DNA of 64,000 nucleotides from Paenibacillus harenae (GTDB taxonomy: Bacteria > Bacillota > Bacilli > Paenibacillales > Paenibacillaceae), in assembly GCF_030812415.1 (NCBI RefSeq), contig NZ_JAUSST010000007.1, positions 1 through 64,000 of the forward strand, read 5' to 3'. Shown here one piece after another: positions 14,464 to 23,104 of this stretch (position 1 is its first letter; each line of letters begins with the position of its first letter). The position numbers were made by a program, and so were the translations under genes. Under the pieces are notes generated by a model. The model searched no databases. It saw only the letters and a list, made by a program, of their open reading frames with translations, and had not been told where the DNA came from.

Positions 14464-14724
14464 CTAGAGCTTCTGTAGAACATACCATACTGTGTACAAT
14501 GCAAAAGCAAATATGGAAAAGAATACTGCAAGCAGCGCCCCTCTGACAACCCTCTGCCACCCGATACGGATCAACCCGTAACATCCACCATACACAATCA
14601 TTCCGGCAGCAGCTCCCTCCAAAAAGACGCTCGGTGCCCGCAGGAGAACAATATAAAACAAAACGCTTATCCCTAACAAAAAGTAATTCATCCACAGAAA
14701 CGCAATTCTGCCTTGATTTCGCAT
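14464..14724 (-). CDS. Small integral membrane protein (86 aa)
   Basis: Three hydrophobic segments: about 8-27 (FLWMNYFLLGISVLFYIVLL), 33-50 (FLEGAAAGMIVYGGCYGLI) and 60-82 (GALLAVFFSIFAFALYTVWY). No family recognised. ATG 14724 is eight bases after GGGGGA. It is followed by a hairpin terminator. No neighbour suggests a role. Confidence 0.65.
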   Translation of the reverse strand: MRNQGRIAFLWMNYFLLGISVLFYIVLLRAPSVFLEGAAAGMIVYGGCYGLIRIGWQRVVRGALLAVFFSIFAFALYTVWYVLQKL

Positions 14725-14844
14725 CAAGCTTATCCCCCTATTTCAAGACTTTCCATACAGTCTGCCGCGTCATGCGCACAGTCTGTATGTCTTCTAGATA
14801 CGAAGATTCATTTCCTTCTATTTCCTTTGGTAGCTCAGTGTGTT

Positions 14845-15297
14845 TTAATTTGAGAAATTTAGTCCCAGTCTAGAAAAGAACAAACTCGTCACTGCCTCTA
14901 ATTGTTCACGTCGGCCCTTCGTGTATCGAACTCCAACCGAAATTGAAGGACCAAATGCACATACTCTACAGACTGTTATTTTTTTAACAACAGCCAGTCG
15001 ACTGCAAATTCTAAGTAAAGTACTAGAGAATACAAAGGGAATAGCAAGGATCTGGAAAGTGAGTCGGAAATAACTTCTTACTTCCTCCAAATTAGTATCA
15101 TTTTTGAAATCAGGAATCATTTGAGTAAAAAAGCTAAGGTCATTAATAAGGTTTCCTGTTACAGCGCTTATTGTTACAATGACAACAAAAATGAATCTGA
15201 TTATATCCAATGCGATCTTAGAGTGATCAAGGAATTCTTTACGAGAATGCTTCCTGTTAATAAAATACAACATGAAGAAGAATATAATCGTAGTCAA
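14845..15297 (-). CDS. Membrane protein, probably with an altered C-terminus (150 aa)
   Basis: Membrane segments at about 2-14, 31-52 (IIRFIFVVIVTISAVTGNLI) and 76-95 (RLTFQILAIPFVFSSTLLRI) resemble the middle of a small transport- or sensing-related membrane protein, unrecognised. From about residue 104 the composition changes abruptly to Arg/Cys/Ser-rich (VCRVCAFGPSISVGVRYTKG), which does not look like a natural tail. A junction near 14960 is likely. The N-terminus may also be incomplete, since no RBS precedes 15297. Confidence 0.45.
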   Translation of the reverse strand: MTTIIFFFMLYFINRKHSRKEFLDHSKIALDIIRFIFVVIVTISAVTGNLINDLSFFTQMIPDFKNDTNLEEVRSYFRLTFQILAIPFVFSSTLLRICSRLAVVKKITVCRVCAFGPSISVGVRYTKGRREQLEAVTSLFFSRLGLNFSN

Positions 15298-15467
15298 GAA
15301 AGTGAAAATTAAAAATAGGGGTATTGAAATACATGGTTGTAATCCGATTAAGAAGTTTTATGCTAAAGGGTACTGTGAAATAAGTGAAAAAAGCCCCCTG
15401 CTTCGATTGGTTACTCTGTTTGTGACGCAAAAACTAGTTTTATAGTTTCAAAGCTTTTTAAGTTTTC
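15298..15467. other. Intergenic stretch without recognisable gene
   Basis: AT-rich sequence between the membrane-protein gene and a full cassette-type site. No start with RBS, hairpin or motif was seen. Some of it may be the missing 5' end of the neighbouring gene. Confidence 0.4.
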
Positions 15468-15567
15468 TAAGCTATTCTGCCAGTTATTTCAACGAACAAA
15501 GGCAACCGATCGTATTGCCGGCTGCCGTCATGTCGTGTTTGAGCTATCGTACCCGTTAGTTGAATGA
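15468..15567 (-). repeat. Cassette-type site (full)
   Basis: Arm 1 TAAGCTATTCTGCCAGTTAT; hairpin GGCAaCCGATCGtattgCCGGCTGCC; arm 2 TTTGAGCTATCGTACCCGTT. Located 17 bases behind the stop of the next lipoprotein gene. Confidence 0.8.
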
Positions 15568-15583
15568 TGAAAACCAAATTTAT

Positions 15584-16093
15584 TCACTTAATCAATTGTT
15601 CAAATGTCAAACCTTGTTTCGATTGTTCCCAATATTCCATTTCTGCTTTATAGTTCTCTTGTGTCCATTGGTCTAATACCTGTTGACTTACAATAGTTGA
15701 AGCCTTCAATCTTAGCCATTTAGAGTCGTTTTCTTTTAAATGAAGTTTTGCTTCCAATGTACTCTTCACTATATGTGGTATGGTAACACTTTCAAATTGG
15801 TCAGAAATGTTGTCATTAGAACCATTAAATTTTTGATACACCCTGTATAAAACACTTACATTGGAGTTGGTTTTATCTTCATTCTTAAGGTATTCTTGCT
15901 TTAATACATGAAAGGTAACATTTGAAATCAATGAGTATTTTTGCTTTTCATCTGCCCTCAGTTCAGAATCATCTGACGCCACCGACGCTACCGCCATTTC
16001 TGCAACGGAATCAGTATTTGTAATATGTTTGGCACCAGAACTACACCCAGTAATTGCAAGTATAAAAATGAAGGAAATAATGGTCATTTTCAT
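15584..16093 (-). CDS. Lipoprotein (169 aa), unknown
   Basis: Signal peptide MKMTIISFIFILAITGCSSG with lipobox ITGC (Cys17), followed by ~150 polar residues without recognisable domain. The middle (KYSLISNVTFHVLKQEYLKN) suggests a beta-rich fold and the C-terminus (LDQWTQENYKAEMEYWEQSK) is helical. ATG 16093 follows GAGGTGGT by seven bases. It is a single-gene unit bounded by full cassette-type sites on both sides (15468-15567 and 16168-16257). Confidence 0.7.
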   Translation of the reverse strand: MKMTIISFIFILAITGCSSGAKHITNTDSVAEMAVASVASDDSELRADEKQKYSLISNVTFHVLKQEYLKNEDKTNSNVSVLYRVYQKFNGSNDNISDQFESVTIPHIVKSTLEAKLHLKENDSKWLRLKASTIVSQQVLDQWTQENYKAEMEYWEQSKQGLTFEQLIK

Positions 16094-16167
16094 TGTTCTC
16101 ACCACCTCGGTTACATAATTGGTAGATATTCCATAAATTAGGACTATATATATAGGCGAAAGTTGCG

Positions 16168-16257
16168 TTATCCTGCCAGTTAGCTCAGCGAGGCTGCCGA
16201 TTATGCCGGCAGCCTCGTTCAGGTAATTGTTAATCTATTGTCTCCCGTTAGCGTAAC
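16168..16257 (-). repeat. Cassette-type site (full) carrying the stop codon of the ligase gene
   Basis: Arm 1 TTATCCTGCCAGTTAGCTCA; hairpin GAGGCTGCCG..CGGCAGCCTC; arm 2 TAATCTATTGTCTCCCGTTA plus GCGTAAC. The complement of TTA at 16248-16250 in the arm core is the TAA stop of the acyl-CoA ligase gene. Confidence 0.85.
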
Positions 16258-17816
16258 TCTTCGGATAAACATAAGGATAGTTGCTTACGCAGCTGCTTTT
16301 TGTCCACCTTATCCACGGCCGTTCGAGGCAAAGTATCTAGGATGAATAAATGAGATGGCCATTTGTGCCGTGCGAGACTTGGTTCACAAAACGCTTGCAA
16401 CTGTGCCAGATTCAAGCTACCGCCATCCCGCAGAATTACGCAAGCGACGAGCGTCTCACCTTCACAGAGAAGTGGAAGTCCGATCACGGCCGCATCACTA
16501 ACCATTTCATGGTTTGCGATCACCTGCTCCACTTCAGCACAATACACGTTTGAACCGCCTACTATTACCATATCCTTCAGGCGATCCAATACATAAAGAT
16601 AACCATCGGTATCCATATAGCCAACGTCCCCGGTCCGAACCCAGCCGTCGGGCATCGCTTCGTTAGAGGCCTTCGGTTGGCGCCAATACCCGATCATAGT
16701 CTGCGCGCCGCGAACAACTATTTCACCGGGCTCATTAACTGCTGCCTCCCGACCGTCACCGGCAATAATCCGAACATGGAAGGCCTTTTCACCCTGGTCA
16801 GCTAGATCGGATGGACGACCTACTGATCGAAGGCGAATCGGATCGTCTTGATGCTGGATGGGAAAAGATCGGCTGATAGACATTCCGCATTCCGCTTGCG
16901 AATAATTGTTGACAATCAATGCTCCCGGGAATTGCGCTATCGCGTCCAGTAGGGTTTCCGGTGCAATGACGGACCCTCCGCAACCGATCACCTTCAGACT
17001 TCGCATATCCCTGCCGGTTGAGGACGCCTCTCGAGTGAGGTCGCGAAGTAACTGGCCGACAGTGCTGAGATGCGTAATTTGATCGCGTTCCACGGACTCC
17101 AGTATACGGTTTGCTGGATACTCGTCCAGAAAGGCCAGACATCCTCCTGCAGCCATTGTCGCCCACAGCTGGAACTGCCCAACGAGATGCGATATATTGA
17201 GCACCAGTACACGACGTCCGATATCATAACCGAAACCTGCGGAAGGAGTAAATTGATTCCAGGCTGCCATTCCGTTATGCGAATGCATTACCCCCTTCGG
17301 TATGCCTGTTGTTCCGCCAGTGTAGATCAGAACGGCTGTATCGTCTGCACTTCGCTTGCAAGTACCAACTGGAGGCGGCTCAAGCTTCTTCCGTAAAGGA
17401 GAATTCAGCGAAGTAGAACTCGAACCTTCTTTCGTCCTGAACAGCTTCGGAGGATTCGAGAGAAGTTGTATCGTGTAGTTAGCGGTATCGGAGTAACGAT
17501 TGTCATGGATGAGCATGTGCGGTTCAGCATCCTCAAGAATGGCTGCTATCTCGGTTACAGTTAGCAAAGGGGACAGCACAAGTGGGATAACACCGATCCC
17601 TACCGCGGCATAAAGCGCTAGAACAAGTTGGGGATTAGGATCCCCGAGAAGAGCAAGTCGATCACCGGGCCGGAGACCCTCGTCATACAGATCATGGCTG
17701 AGCTGTTCAGCGAGTCGATGAAGTTCCCCATAATTTATAATCTGCCCGTGACTCAAAAGCGCTGGCGCCTCAGGGTACAAACTTGCTGCCAATGGCAATC
17801 GTTCAGATAGAATCAT
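16248..17816 (-). CDS. AMP-forming acyl-CoA synthetase / AMP-binding enzyme (522 aa)
   Basis: All core motifs of the ANL superfamily are visible: the P-loop TDDTAVLIYTGGTTGIPKGV region (YTGGTTGIPKGVMHSH, ~170-185), the A5-like YSQAECG, the A8 hinge RTGDVGYMDTDGYLYVLDRL, and the A10 lysine region PRTAVDKVDKKQL. The domain is complete. It activates a carboxylate as acyl-AMP and transfers it to CoA; chain length cannot be inferred. ATG 17816 has GGGGGGCG six bases upstream; a longer frame to 17831 starts before this. At 1.57 kb it is large for cassette cargo, yet its last codons (EELR stop) lie within the cassette arm. Confidence 0.9.
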   Translation of the reverse strand: MILSERLPLAASLYPEAPALLSHGQIINYGELHRLAEQLSHDLYDEGLRPGDRLALLGDPNPQLVLALYAAVGIGVIPLVLSPLLTVTEIAAILEDAEPHMLIHDNRYSDTANYTIQLLSNPPKLFRTKEGSSSTSLNSPLRKKLEPPPVGTCKRSADDTAVLIYTGGTTGIPKGVMHSHNGMAAWNQFTPSAGFGYDIGRRVLVLNISHLVGQFQLWATMAAGGCLAFLDEYPANRILESVERDQITHLSTVGQLLRDLTREASSTGRDMRSLKVIGCGGSVIAPETLLDAIAQFPGALIVNNYSQAECGMSISRSFPIQHQDDPIRLRSVGRPSDLADQGEKAFHVRIIAGDGREAAVNEPGEIVVRGAQTMIGYWRQPKASNEAMPDGWVRTGDVGYMDTDGYLYVLDRLKDMVIVGGSNVYCAEVEQVIANHEMVSDAAVIGLPLLCEGETLVACVILRDGGSLNLAQLQAFCEPSLARHKWPSHLFILDTLPRTAVDKVDKKQLRKQLSLCLSEELR

Positions 17817-17831
17817 GTTATCGCCCCCCAA

Positions 17832-17980
17832 TATTCCTACTTTAAATCAGGTATGAAAACTCGGATTATGAATAGAATACCACGTATCTGGAAGTATTAG
17901 GAATTAGTTATTCCAATCATTTTCATCAATTCCCCTGATAAATCGTTCTTCTACCAGGAGATCGGTTTCCGCGTATGATA
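17832..17980. other. Intergenic, no gene seen
   Basis: AT-rich leader region of the ligase gene up to the next cassette-type site. It probably holds the ligase promoter, but no box can be assigned with confidence. Confidence 0.4.
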
Positions 17981-18066
17981 TTGAGCTAAACTGCCAGTTA
18001 GCGTAACGAAGGGCTAACACGCGGCAGCCCTTTCGGTGTTCAACTATCGTTCCACGTTAGTTCAAT
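17981..18066 (-). repeat. Cassette-type site (full)
   Basis: Arm 1 GAGCTAAACTGCCAGTTAGC; hairpin AGGGCTaacacgcgGCAGCCCT; arm 2 TTCAACTATCGTTCCACGTT plus AGTTCAA. It lies about 100 bp behind the amidotransferase stop, with a normal terminator in between. Confidence 0.75.
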
Positions 18067-18125
18067 ACAAAAATTTACATTTGTTTAATTGGGTACACTC
18101 TTTAACCTTTAATAAATTCTATTAA

Positions 18126-18155
18126 CAAAGACCCCTCTGAAGAGGGGTCACCTAT
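18126..18155 (-). terminator. Terminator of the amidotransferase gene
   Basis: GACCCCTC/GAGGGGTC perfect stem with a 4-base loop, followed on the minus strand by TTTGTTAAT. It lies 20 bases 3' of the stop. Confidence 0.7.
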
Positions 18156-18170
18156 GTAAATTTATGTTAT

Positions 18171-18866
18171 TTATTTCATTGCTATTTGGAGAAATGCCTT
18201 GATTAACGGATGTACTATTTTATTAAAAGCAGAGCGTTCGGGCTGAAATAGTGTTCCGACAAAGAAGGGATGCTGATAAAGCTCCATTATACGAGTTTCA
18301 CCATTTTCATCTACTCCAACAATGCGCATCCCTGCATGTTCTAACAGAGGAGCAAATTCTGGATTCAAGCCATAATTGCAAATGCCGTATTGTTCAGTGA
18401 TTTCGTCTTTGCCATAAAATGTCGCAACCTTTGAACCTGATGTGAGTCTGAAAGTGTGCGTTTTTTCACTCACAGAGCATGTAAGAGGAGCAACCAACAT
18501 TAAGGAGGCACCAGGATTTTCTTCCGCATGATCTGCTTCATAAAGTCCCATCATATTTCTGGCAAATTCAATGATCATGTGTTGAAAGCCGCCGCAGGTT
18601 CCTAGAAAAGGAACCTGATGTTCACGAGCAAATCGGATGCCATTAAGCGCACCTTGCATACTTGCGTAAGGACTTGCAGGTACTGTCCAAAGCGCTTGAT
18701 AATTTGCCAACTTCAGTTCGAAATCTTGTTCCAACGAAGGCGTTGCTATCCATTCGAAATCGACCTGATATCCGAGATCATTCGCCGCTAACTCAATAGA
18801 CAAGGGGATTGCTTCATGTGCTTTGACCTCTTGATCATAATCACCGATTAGCCCAACACGAATCAT
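18171..18866 (-). CDS. CTP-synthase-like class I glutamine amidotransferase (231 aa)
   Basis: A free-standing GATase domain related to the C-terminal half of CTP synthase. It begins MIRVGLIGDYDQEVKAHEAI; the nucleophile elbow is FLGTCGGFQHMIIEFARN (Cys) and the His/Glu pair is in HPFFVGTLFQPERSA. The synthetase half of PyrG is absent. Such proteins occur alone in many Firmicutes, with unknown acceptor; they probably hydrolyse glutamine or a gamma-glutamyl compound. ATG 18866 follows GAGGTGGT. It has its own terminator and is flanked by cassette-type sites. Confidence 0.85.
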   Translation of the reverse strand: MIRVGLIGDYDQEVKAHEAIPLSIELAANDLGYQVDFEWIATPSLEQDFELKLANYQALWTVPASPYASMQGALNGIRFAREHQVPFLGTCGGFQHMIIEFARNMMGLYEADHAEENPGASLMLVAPLTCSVSEKTHTFRLTSGSKVATFYGKDEITEQYGICNYGLNPEFAPLLEHAGMRIVGVDENGETRIMELYQHPFFVGTLFQPERSAFNKIVHPLIKAFLQIAMK

Positions 18867-19009
18867 TTGTTTTTACCACCTCTCCATTATGGGACACATT
18901 ATGAAAATACATAAAGAGTAATTTTAATCCCGTAAATGGCTCGTTGTCAACCAATGGTTATCCGAGTCAATAACATTCGCGTACCCCATTTTTAAAACAT
19001 TCTTATTCC

Positions 19010-19168
19010 ACTCTACTGCCAGATAGCTTAATGACAGAAGGAGCAACTGCCGCGGTGGCAAAACTGCTCCTGGATGCTCTGAACTAACGTTCTACGAGGG
19101 AGCTTAATGAAGGGCTACCACATGGCAGCCCTTTCGATGTTAAACTATCGTTCTCCGTTAGCGTAACA
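19010..19168 (-). repeat. Tandem double cassette-type site with no gene between
   Basis: Order: arm 1 (CTCTACTGCCAGATAGCTTA), hairpin AGGAGCAactgccgcggtggcaaaaCTGCTCCT, an arm (GAACTAACGTTCTACGAGGG plus AGCTTAATGA), hairpin AGGGCTaccacatgGCAGCCCT, and arm 2 (TAAACTATCGTTCTCCGTTA plus GCGTAAC). Three arms and two hairpins are packed in 159 bp. It follows the 19179 gene's stop by ten bases. Confidence 0.8.
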
Positions 19169-19178
19169 ACCAATTGGT

Positions 19179-19433
19179 TTAACTTTCATCTTTGAAATGA
19201 AAATGTTCATGATGGATCGAATCCATCCCAACCAATTTACCATTCATTTTATGGTAATATGCGAAGTTATTATTTAGCGGCATTCGAAGTATTTGATAGT
19301 TGTGCTCTCTTGGCAAGGCTTCCACTTCTTTGATAGCTAACTCACGTGTGGTGTAAATACCTATTGGAAAGAAATTTGGAAAACCAATTGAACCATCAGC
19401 AACGAAAATTCCCCATACGTAATCATTTGGCAA
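19179..19433 (-). CDS. Small hypothetical protein (84 aa)
   Basis: Not recognised. The start is TTG 19433, five bases after GGTGAT. The chain MPNDYVWGIFVADGSIGFPN then FFPIGIYTTRELAIKEVEAL and PREHNYQILRMPLNNNFAYY looks like a small alpha/beta domain of the 'VYVL.H..D.....IGIYSS.E.A...I..L' kind that is common in accessory loci. Single-gene unit between the double site at 19010-19168 and the site at 19493-19586. Confidence 0.65.
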   Translation of the reverse strand: MPNDYVWGIFVADGSIGFPNFFPIGIYTTRELAIKEVEALPREHNYQILRMPLNNNFAYYHKMNGKLVGMDSIHHEHFHFKDES

Positions 19434-19492
19434 TTAAATCACCCTTATCATTTTACGACCTAAAACCTGAGTTAAGTATTCGGTGACCAGAT

Positions 19493-19586
19493 GAATTATC
19501 CTTCCCATTAGCGTAGAAAAAGCAACCCATCATTTTGGTCAATTGCCTTTGTTCTTGATTGAACTAACGTTCCCAGTTAGTTTAAT
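19493..19586 (-). repeat. Cassette-type site (full, diverged)
   Basis: Arm 1 GAATTATCCTTCCCATTAGC; hairpin AAAGCAA..TTGCCTTT; arm 2 GAACTAACGTTCCCAGTTAG plus TTTAAT. The hairpin is weaker than in most copies. Confidence 0.75.
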
Positions 19587-19589
19587 GCC

Positions 19590-20021
19590 CTAGAGTCTTT
19601 TCGAAAACCGAAAACCAGAAACGGTGTAACCTAAATGTTTATAGAATTGATGTGCCTCTTCATGTTCTGGTCTATTGCCGCTAGTCAGAACAATAACGTT
19701 TGCCCCGTTTTCCCTCGCCCATTTTTCTGCTTGTTTAATAAGCTCTTTTCCTATTCCTAGCCCTCTATACTCTGTTTTTGTAACCAATGCTGAGATTTGA
19801 ATTACAGGATCATCCCCTTCATAGCTGTAAAGCTGACGAAGGCCAACCATTCCAACCACTTTTCCTTCGCGTTCAGCCACAAAAGTACAATACATTGGAT
19901 TTGAGGTTATTTTCTCCAATCTTTTTTGCATCTGTTCTTTTGATGCAGGATGGGCTAAATCACTCATCAATTCGGTTATCGTTTCAATATCACTAATTGA
20001 AAACTCCCTTATAACTTGCAT
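19590..20021 (-). CDS. GNAT-family N-acetyltransferase (144 aa)
   Basis: Motif A of GNATs is clear: QISALVTKTEYRGLGIGKEL (Q/R-x-x-G-x-G, residues ~76-95), followed by ANVIVLTSGNRPEHEEAHQF and YKHLGYT (motif B). N-terminal helix REFSISDIETITELMSDLAH. The length is normal. Substrate unknown; the family includes antibiotic- and small-amine-modifying enzymes. Start ATG 20021 lies nine bases after GGTG; an ATG 20033 is too close to it. Single-gene unit, flanked by the sites at 19493 and 20085. Confidence 0.87.
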   Translation of the reverse strand: MQVIREFSISDIETITELMSDLAHPASKEQMQKRLEKITSNPMYCTFVAEREGKVVGMVGLRQLYSYEGDDPVIQISALVTKTEYRGLGIGKELIKQAEKWARENGANVIVLTSGNRPEHEEAHQFYKHLGYTVSGFRFSKRL

Positions 20022-20084
20022 TTTCGGCATCACCGCTTTCCAGAATATAACTCACGAATCTAACTAAACATTTTGAGGTTATTG

Positions 20085-20177
20085 AAGATAACTGCCAGTT
20101 AGCGTAATGAAGCTGCCGACCATTGTGGTCGGCTGCTTCCGTGTTTTTATGGAACTATCGTACCCGTTTAGCTTAAT
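20085..20177 (-). repeat. Cassette-type site (full), last of the dense array
   Basis: Arm 1 AAGATAACTGCCAGTTAGCG; hairpin GAAGCtGCCGACC attgt GGTCGGCtGCTTC (20109-20139); arm 2 GGAACTATCGTACCCGTTTA plus GCTTAAT. The paired T-T mismatch is in the middle of the stem. Confidence 0.82.
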
Positions 20178-20188
20178 GAAGTGGTGGC

Positions 20189-20268
20189 AGTCTAATACTT
20201 TATTTTCTCAGTCTACAACTCTATTTTCCGAGTCTAACACTTTTTTTTCCGGTCTAATACTTTATTTA
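20189..20268. repeat. Four tandem copies of a 21-bp repeat
   Basis: Copies start at 20189, 20210, 20231 and 20252, consensus AGTCTAATACTTTATTTTCC. Inverted copies lie on the other side of the 2.6-kb secreted-protein gene (23105, 23175 and 23227), and another direct copy begins at the window end (CTTATTTTCTCAGTCTAAA). Confidence 0.8.
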
Positions 20269-20357
20269 GTGTTCATAGACGGAGCGGAGACGCTGCTGTA
20301 GGAACAGAGTAGGCCGGAACCACTCATACGAGCGGTTTCCGGCCTTATTGTCGCTTC

Positions 20358-22979
20358 CTATTGCTTTGGCTTAACCCATTGATCCTGGAACACAACCTTA
20401 TGCTGGGCTGCCTCGGCTTGATAGTCGTTTTCGTCAAAGCTGCCGTCGAATACGGAGAGTCGGAAATATACATCCGCCGTCCGTTTCAGCCTCTCGTTCG
20501 TAGGCCGAAGCGTGTACGCAAGCTCGCCCGGTTGATATACCTTCGGCTGATCGGAATGATTTGCCGCAAGGGGCGTTTCTCCGTATAAATATTTCCATGA
20601 CGTCATTTCGAATTCCGTGCCGATGAGCAGCTCCGATACGAAAATGGCGCTATGAGGCGGGAGCGTTACGGGCTGCGTATTGATGGCTTTATACAGGTTA
20701 TACGGAGGGATGGAATTGCCTACGTAAGTTTCCGTATAGTCGAACATAAAGCCGTCCAGAGCAGCTTGATCCTTCAGACCTTGCGCTGCCGCCTGATTGT
20801 ACGTCATGCCTTTACTGCCTATTTTCAGCACTGTAAATTTGAGATGAGCGCCCGGTTCTAGAATGCCTTTCTCCTTGTCGGTAAACGTAATGCCCCGATC
20901 TTGGCTGTAAAAAAGATCCTGGACAAGATGGAAAAAGTATTCGGTTTCGTACGCTTCGTAGCTTAAGTAGTAGGTGACGCCTCCATCCTCGATCGGAATT
21001 TCCGCAGGAATATTAACCGTTGCCGTAGCTTGGTTGATCCCGTACGGGATCACGATAGGCTGTCTTACATTACGGCCCGTTTGAACATCGCCGTCTTGAT
21101 AGCGAAGCTTCAGGGTTACCCAAACCAGCAGATCGCGAGCAACCGGAATTTCCGTATTGACAGAAACTTGTATGGAATGATTTCCGGCCGACGGTTCTTG
21201 TTGATTTGAAGATGGATACCGCTCAGAGTCCCAGCTTATGGCAAGCTGTCGATTTTCGTTCGTGACATTAAAGTTCATTCTTTTGTGGAATTCGTACAGC
21301 CGCTCTGCCTCAGGAGAATCCGGCAAAGCTCCGCCCCACAAGTCTTCCGGATCGTTCCATGTTGCATCGACGTGATAGTAAACGCCGTCCAGACGAATAA
21401 GATTCCATGCGTGCTCGATACTGGAGCGCCCGCTAATATAAAACATATCCAGGCCAGCAAGCTTGCCCAGTATTTGCAGAGCGTGGGCGTATCCGTCGCA
21501 AACCGCATACTGCTCGATCAGAGCGCCGTATGCCGAGTATGGACTGGTCTTGGTCGGGATGCCGCGGTTGAATTCGCTGTCGTCATACGTGACCAGATCG
21601 ATCAAATAATCGTGAATGGCTTGTTCCTTTTCCACATCGGTCATGCCGGGTTTAATCGTTACTTCTATGATTTCGCGGGCCTTTTTGCCCAAGGCTTGAA
21701 TTTCTTCAGCCGAATCGTAGCCGCTTAACGTTTTGCCCTTCATAGGAGACAAATCGGCAATCGGCGTTCCGTCCAGGTTCAGCGTAGTCAGCGCCGGCAT
21801 TCCATTAATGACGTTAATGTTGGATACGGCGGTGTAGGAAATATTCAGAAAGCTAAGCTTCTTTAGCGCTGCCAGGCTATCGATGCTTGTTATCCCGTTA
21901 TCGTTGATTAACAGCGAGCTTAGCTCGGGCAACTGGGCCAGAACGTCCGGCGTTCGAATGAAATTGTAGCCGACGTTCAAGCTTTCGAGCTGCTTCAGCG
22001 CGCTTAGCGGGGACAAATCCTCAATCGAGTTTCTTGCCAGGCTGAGCGATTGCAGCTTGGTAAGCGATTTTAAAGGCGTAAGATCTTTAATCAAGTTATC
22101 GTCGAGTTCGATATGCGTTAAGCTCTGCAATGCTTCGATTCCGTTAAGGGACCGGATTCGCGTATGCTTCTGATCGCTGTTCAGAGAGGTTAACTGAGCG
22201 ACATCGGAACGGTAAATAACTCCCGTCGGCTTATTTATCGCGGCTCGAATGAGCTGTTCGAGTCCCGGATCTGGGAAGGTGACGACGGTTTTATCGCCGC
22301 CGGAGCTTGAGCCTGCGTCGAACAGGCCGGCCTGGGTTGCGGAAGCTTTCGTAATCACGCCGTCGTTAATCAGCTTTTGCGCAAGCGTGGTCGATTGGCC
22401 TTTTAACGCCTGCTTCAGCGCTTGGTACGAAATCTGTACGGCATGTCCGCGCAAAAACTTCGTTTGCCCCAGCTGATCGCGCAGCGCTGTATCGATTACA
22501 CCGACGCCCGCCGCCTTATTAAGCGCCTCTTGGTAGGTAAAGTCGCCCTGGCTGTCTTGGTACCCAAGCGCCCGTAGAATAAAGGTGGCGTATTGCACCG
22601 CAGTCATCGCGTTGCCCGAGCCGAACCGTTTGCCATCGATCCCTTGGGCAAGTTTGTTTTGGTAGGCGTAGTTGACGAAGCCGGCGCCCCATTTCGGTAC
22701 ATCGGTAAACGGCACCGGGTCGCCGCTCAGGCTTTGCGCTTCTTTCTCCTTGCCCAGCAGCCGAATCAAAATGACGAGACCTTCGAGCCGTGTCGGCGCC
22801 CGGTCCAGCTCATATCCGTTGTTCGTACCGGCGAACAGGCCAAGCTGCTTCAGCTTGTCGGCATAGCCGGTATTCGGATTGTTCGCAGCCGCGTGCAAGA
22901 CACCCGGCAGCAACGTGCAAAGCAAGCATACAATCAATACGAATTTCAACGATTTGCGAGAATAAAGAGATAAAGCCAT
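20358..22979 (-). CDS. Secreted SLH-like / leucine-rich-repeat / transglutaminase-like protein (873 aa)
   Basis: Signal peptide (KSLKFVLIVCLLCTLLPGVL, cleaved after HAA). Residues ~30-190 hold SLH-like repeats (GYELDRAPTRLEGLVILIRL and FGSGNAMTAVQYATFILRAL), for cell-wall attachment. Residues ~220-400 hold about six LRRs (LTHIELDDNLIKDLTPLKSL, LQSLSLARNSIEDLSPLSAL). Then a transglutaminase-like domain with the likely triad Cys (YAVCDGYAHALQ), His (SSIEHAWNLI) and Asp (YYHVDATWNDP). The last ~300 residues are beta-rich. It probably acts at the cell surface as a crosslinking or protease-like enzyme. Start ATG 22979 follows GGGGAAGGA. Confidence 0.85.
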   Translation of the reverse strand: MALSLYSRKSLKFVLIVCLLCTLLPGVLHAAANNPNTGYADKLKQLGLFAGTNNGYELDRAPTRLEGLVILIRLLGKEKEAQSLSGDPVPFTDVPKWGAGFVNYAYQNKLAQGIDGKRFGSGNAMTAVQYATFILRALGYQDSQGDFTYQEALNKAAGVGVIDTALRDQLGQTKFLRGHAVQISYQALKQALKGQSTTLAQKLINDGVITKASATQAGLFDAGSSSGGDKTVVTFPDPGLEQLIRAAINKPTGVIYRSDVAQLTSLNSDQKHTRIRSLNGIEALQSLTHIELDDNLIKDLTPLKSLTKLQSLSLARNSIEDLSPLSALKQLESLNVGYNFIRTPDVLAQLPELSSLLINDNGITSIDSLAALKKLSFLNISYTAVSNINVINGMPALTTLNLDGTPIADLSPMKGKTLSGYDSAEEIQALGKKAREIIEVTIKPGMTDVEKEQAIHDYLIDLVTYDDSEFNRGIPTKTSPYSAYGALIEQYAVCDGYAHALQILGKLAGLDMFYISGRSSIEHAWNLIRLDGVYYHVDATWNDPEDLWGGALPDSPEAERLYEFHKRMNFNVTNENRQLAISWDSERYPSSNQQEPSAGNHSIQVSVNTEIPVARDLLVWVTLKLRYQDGDVQTGRNVRQPIVIPYGINQATATVNIPAEIPIEDGGVTYYLSYEAYETEYFFHLVQDLFYSQDRGITFTDKEKGILEPGAHLKFTVLKIGSKGMTYNQAAAQGLKDQAALDGFMFDYTETYVGNSIPPYNLYKAINTQPVTLPPHSAIFVSELLIGTEFEMTSWKYLYGETPLAANHSDQPKVYQPGELAYTLRPTNERLKRTADVYFRLSVFDGSFDENDYQAEAAQHKVVFQDQWVKPKQ

Positions 22980-23104
22980 CCGCAACAGTCCTTCCCCAGG
23001 CAATTAAATATAAATCGTTAAATATTACCATCGTTAATTATACCTGGACAAAGGTTGTCGGTCTACCGTTTGCTATTAATCCCCAGCCTCCTGCAGTGTA
23101 GAAA

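Noticed and set aside
85..20177. CRISPR array formed by the repeated sites
   Set aside because: Repeats are irregularly spaced by whole genes, are imperfect, and have no uniform short spacers or cas genes.
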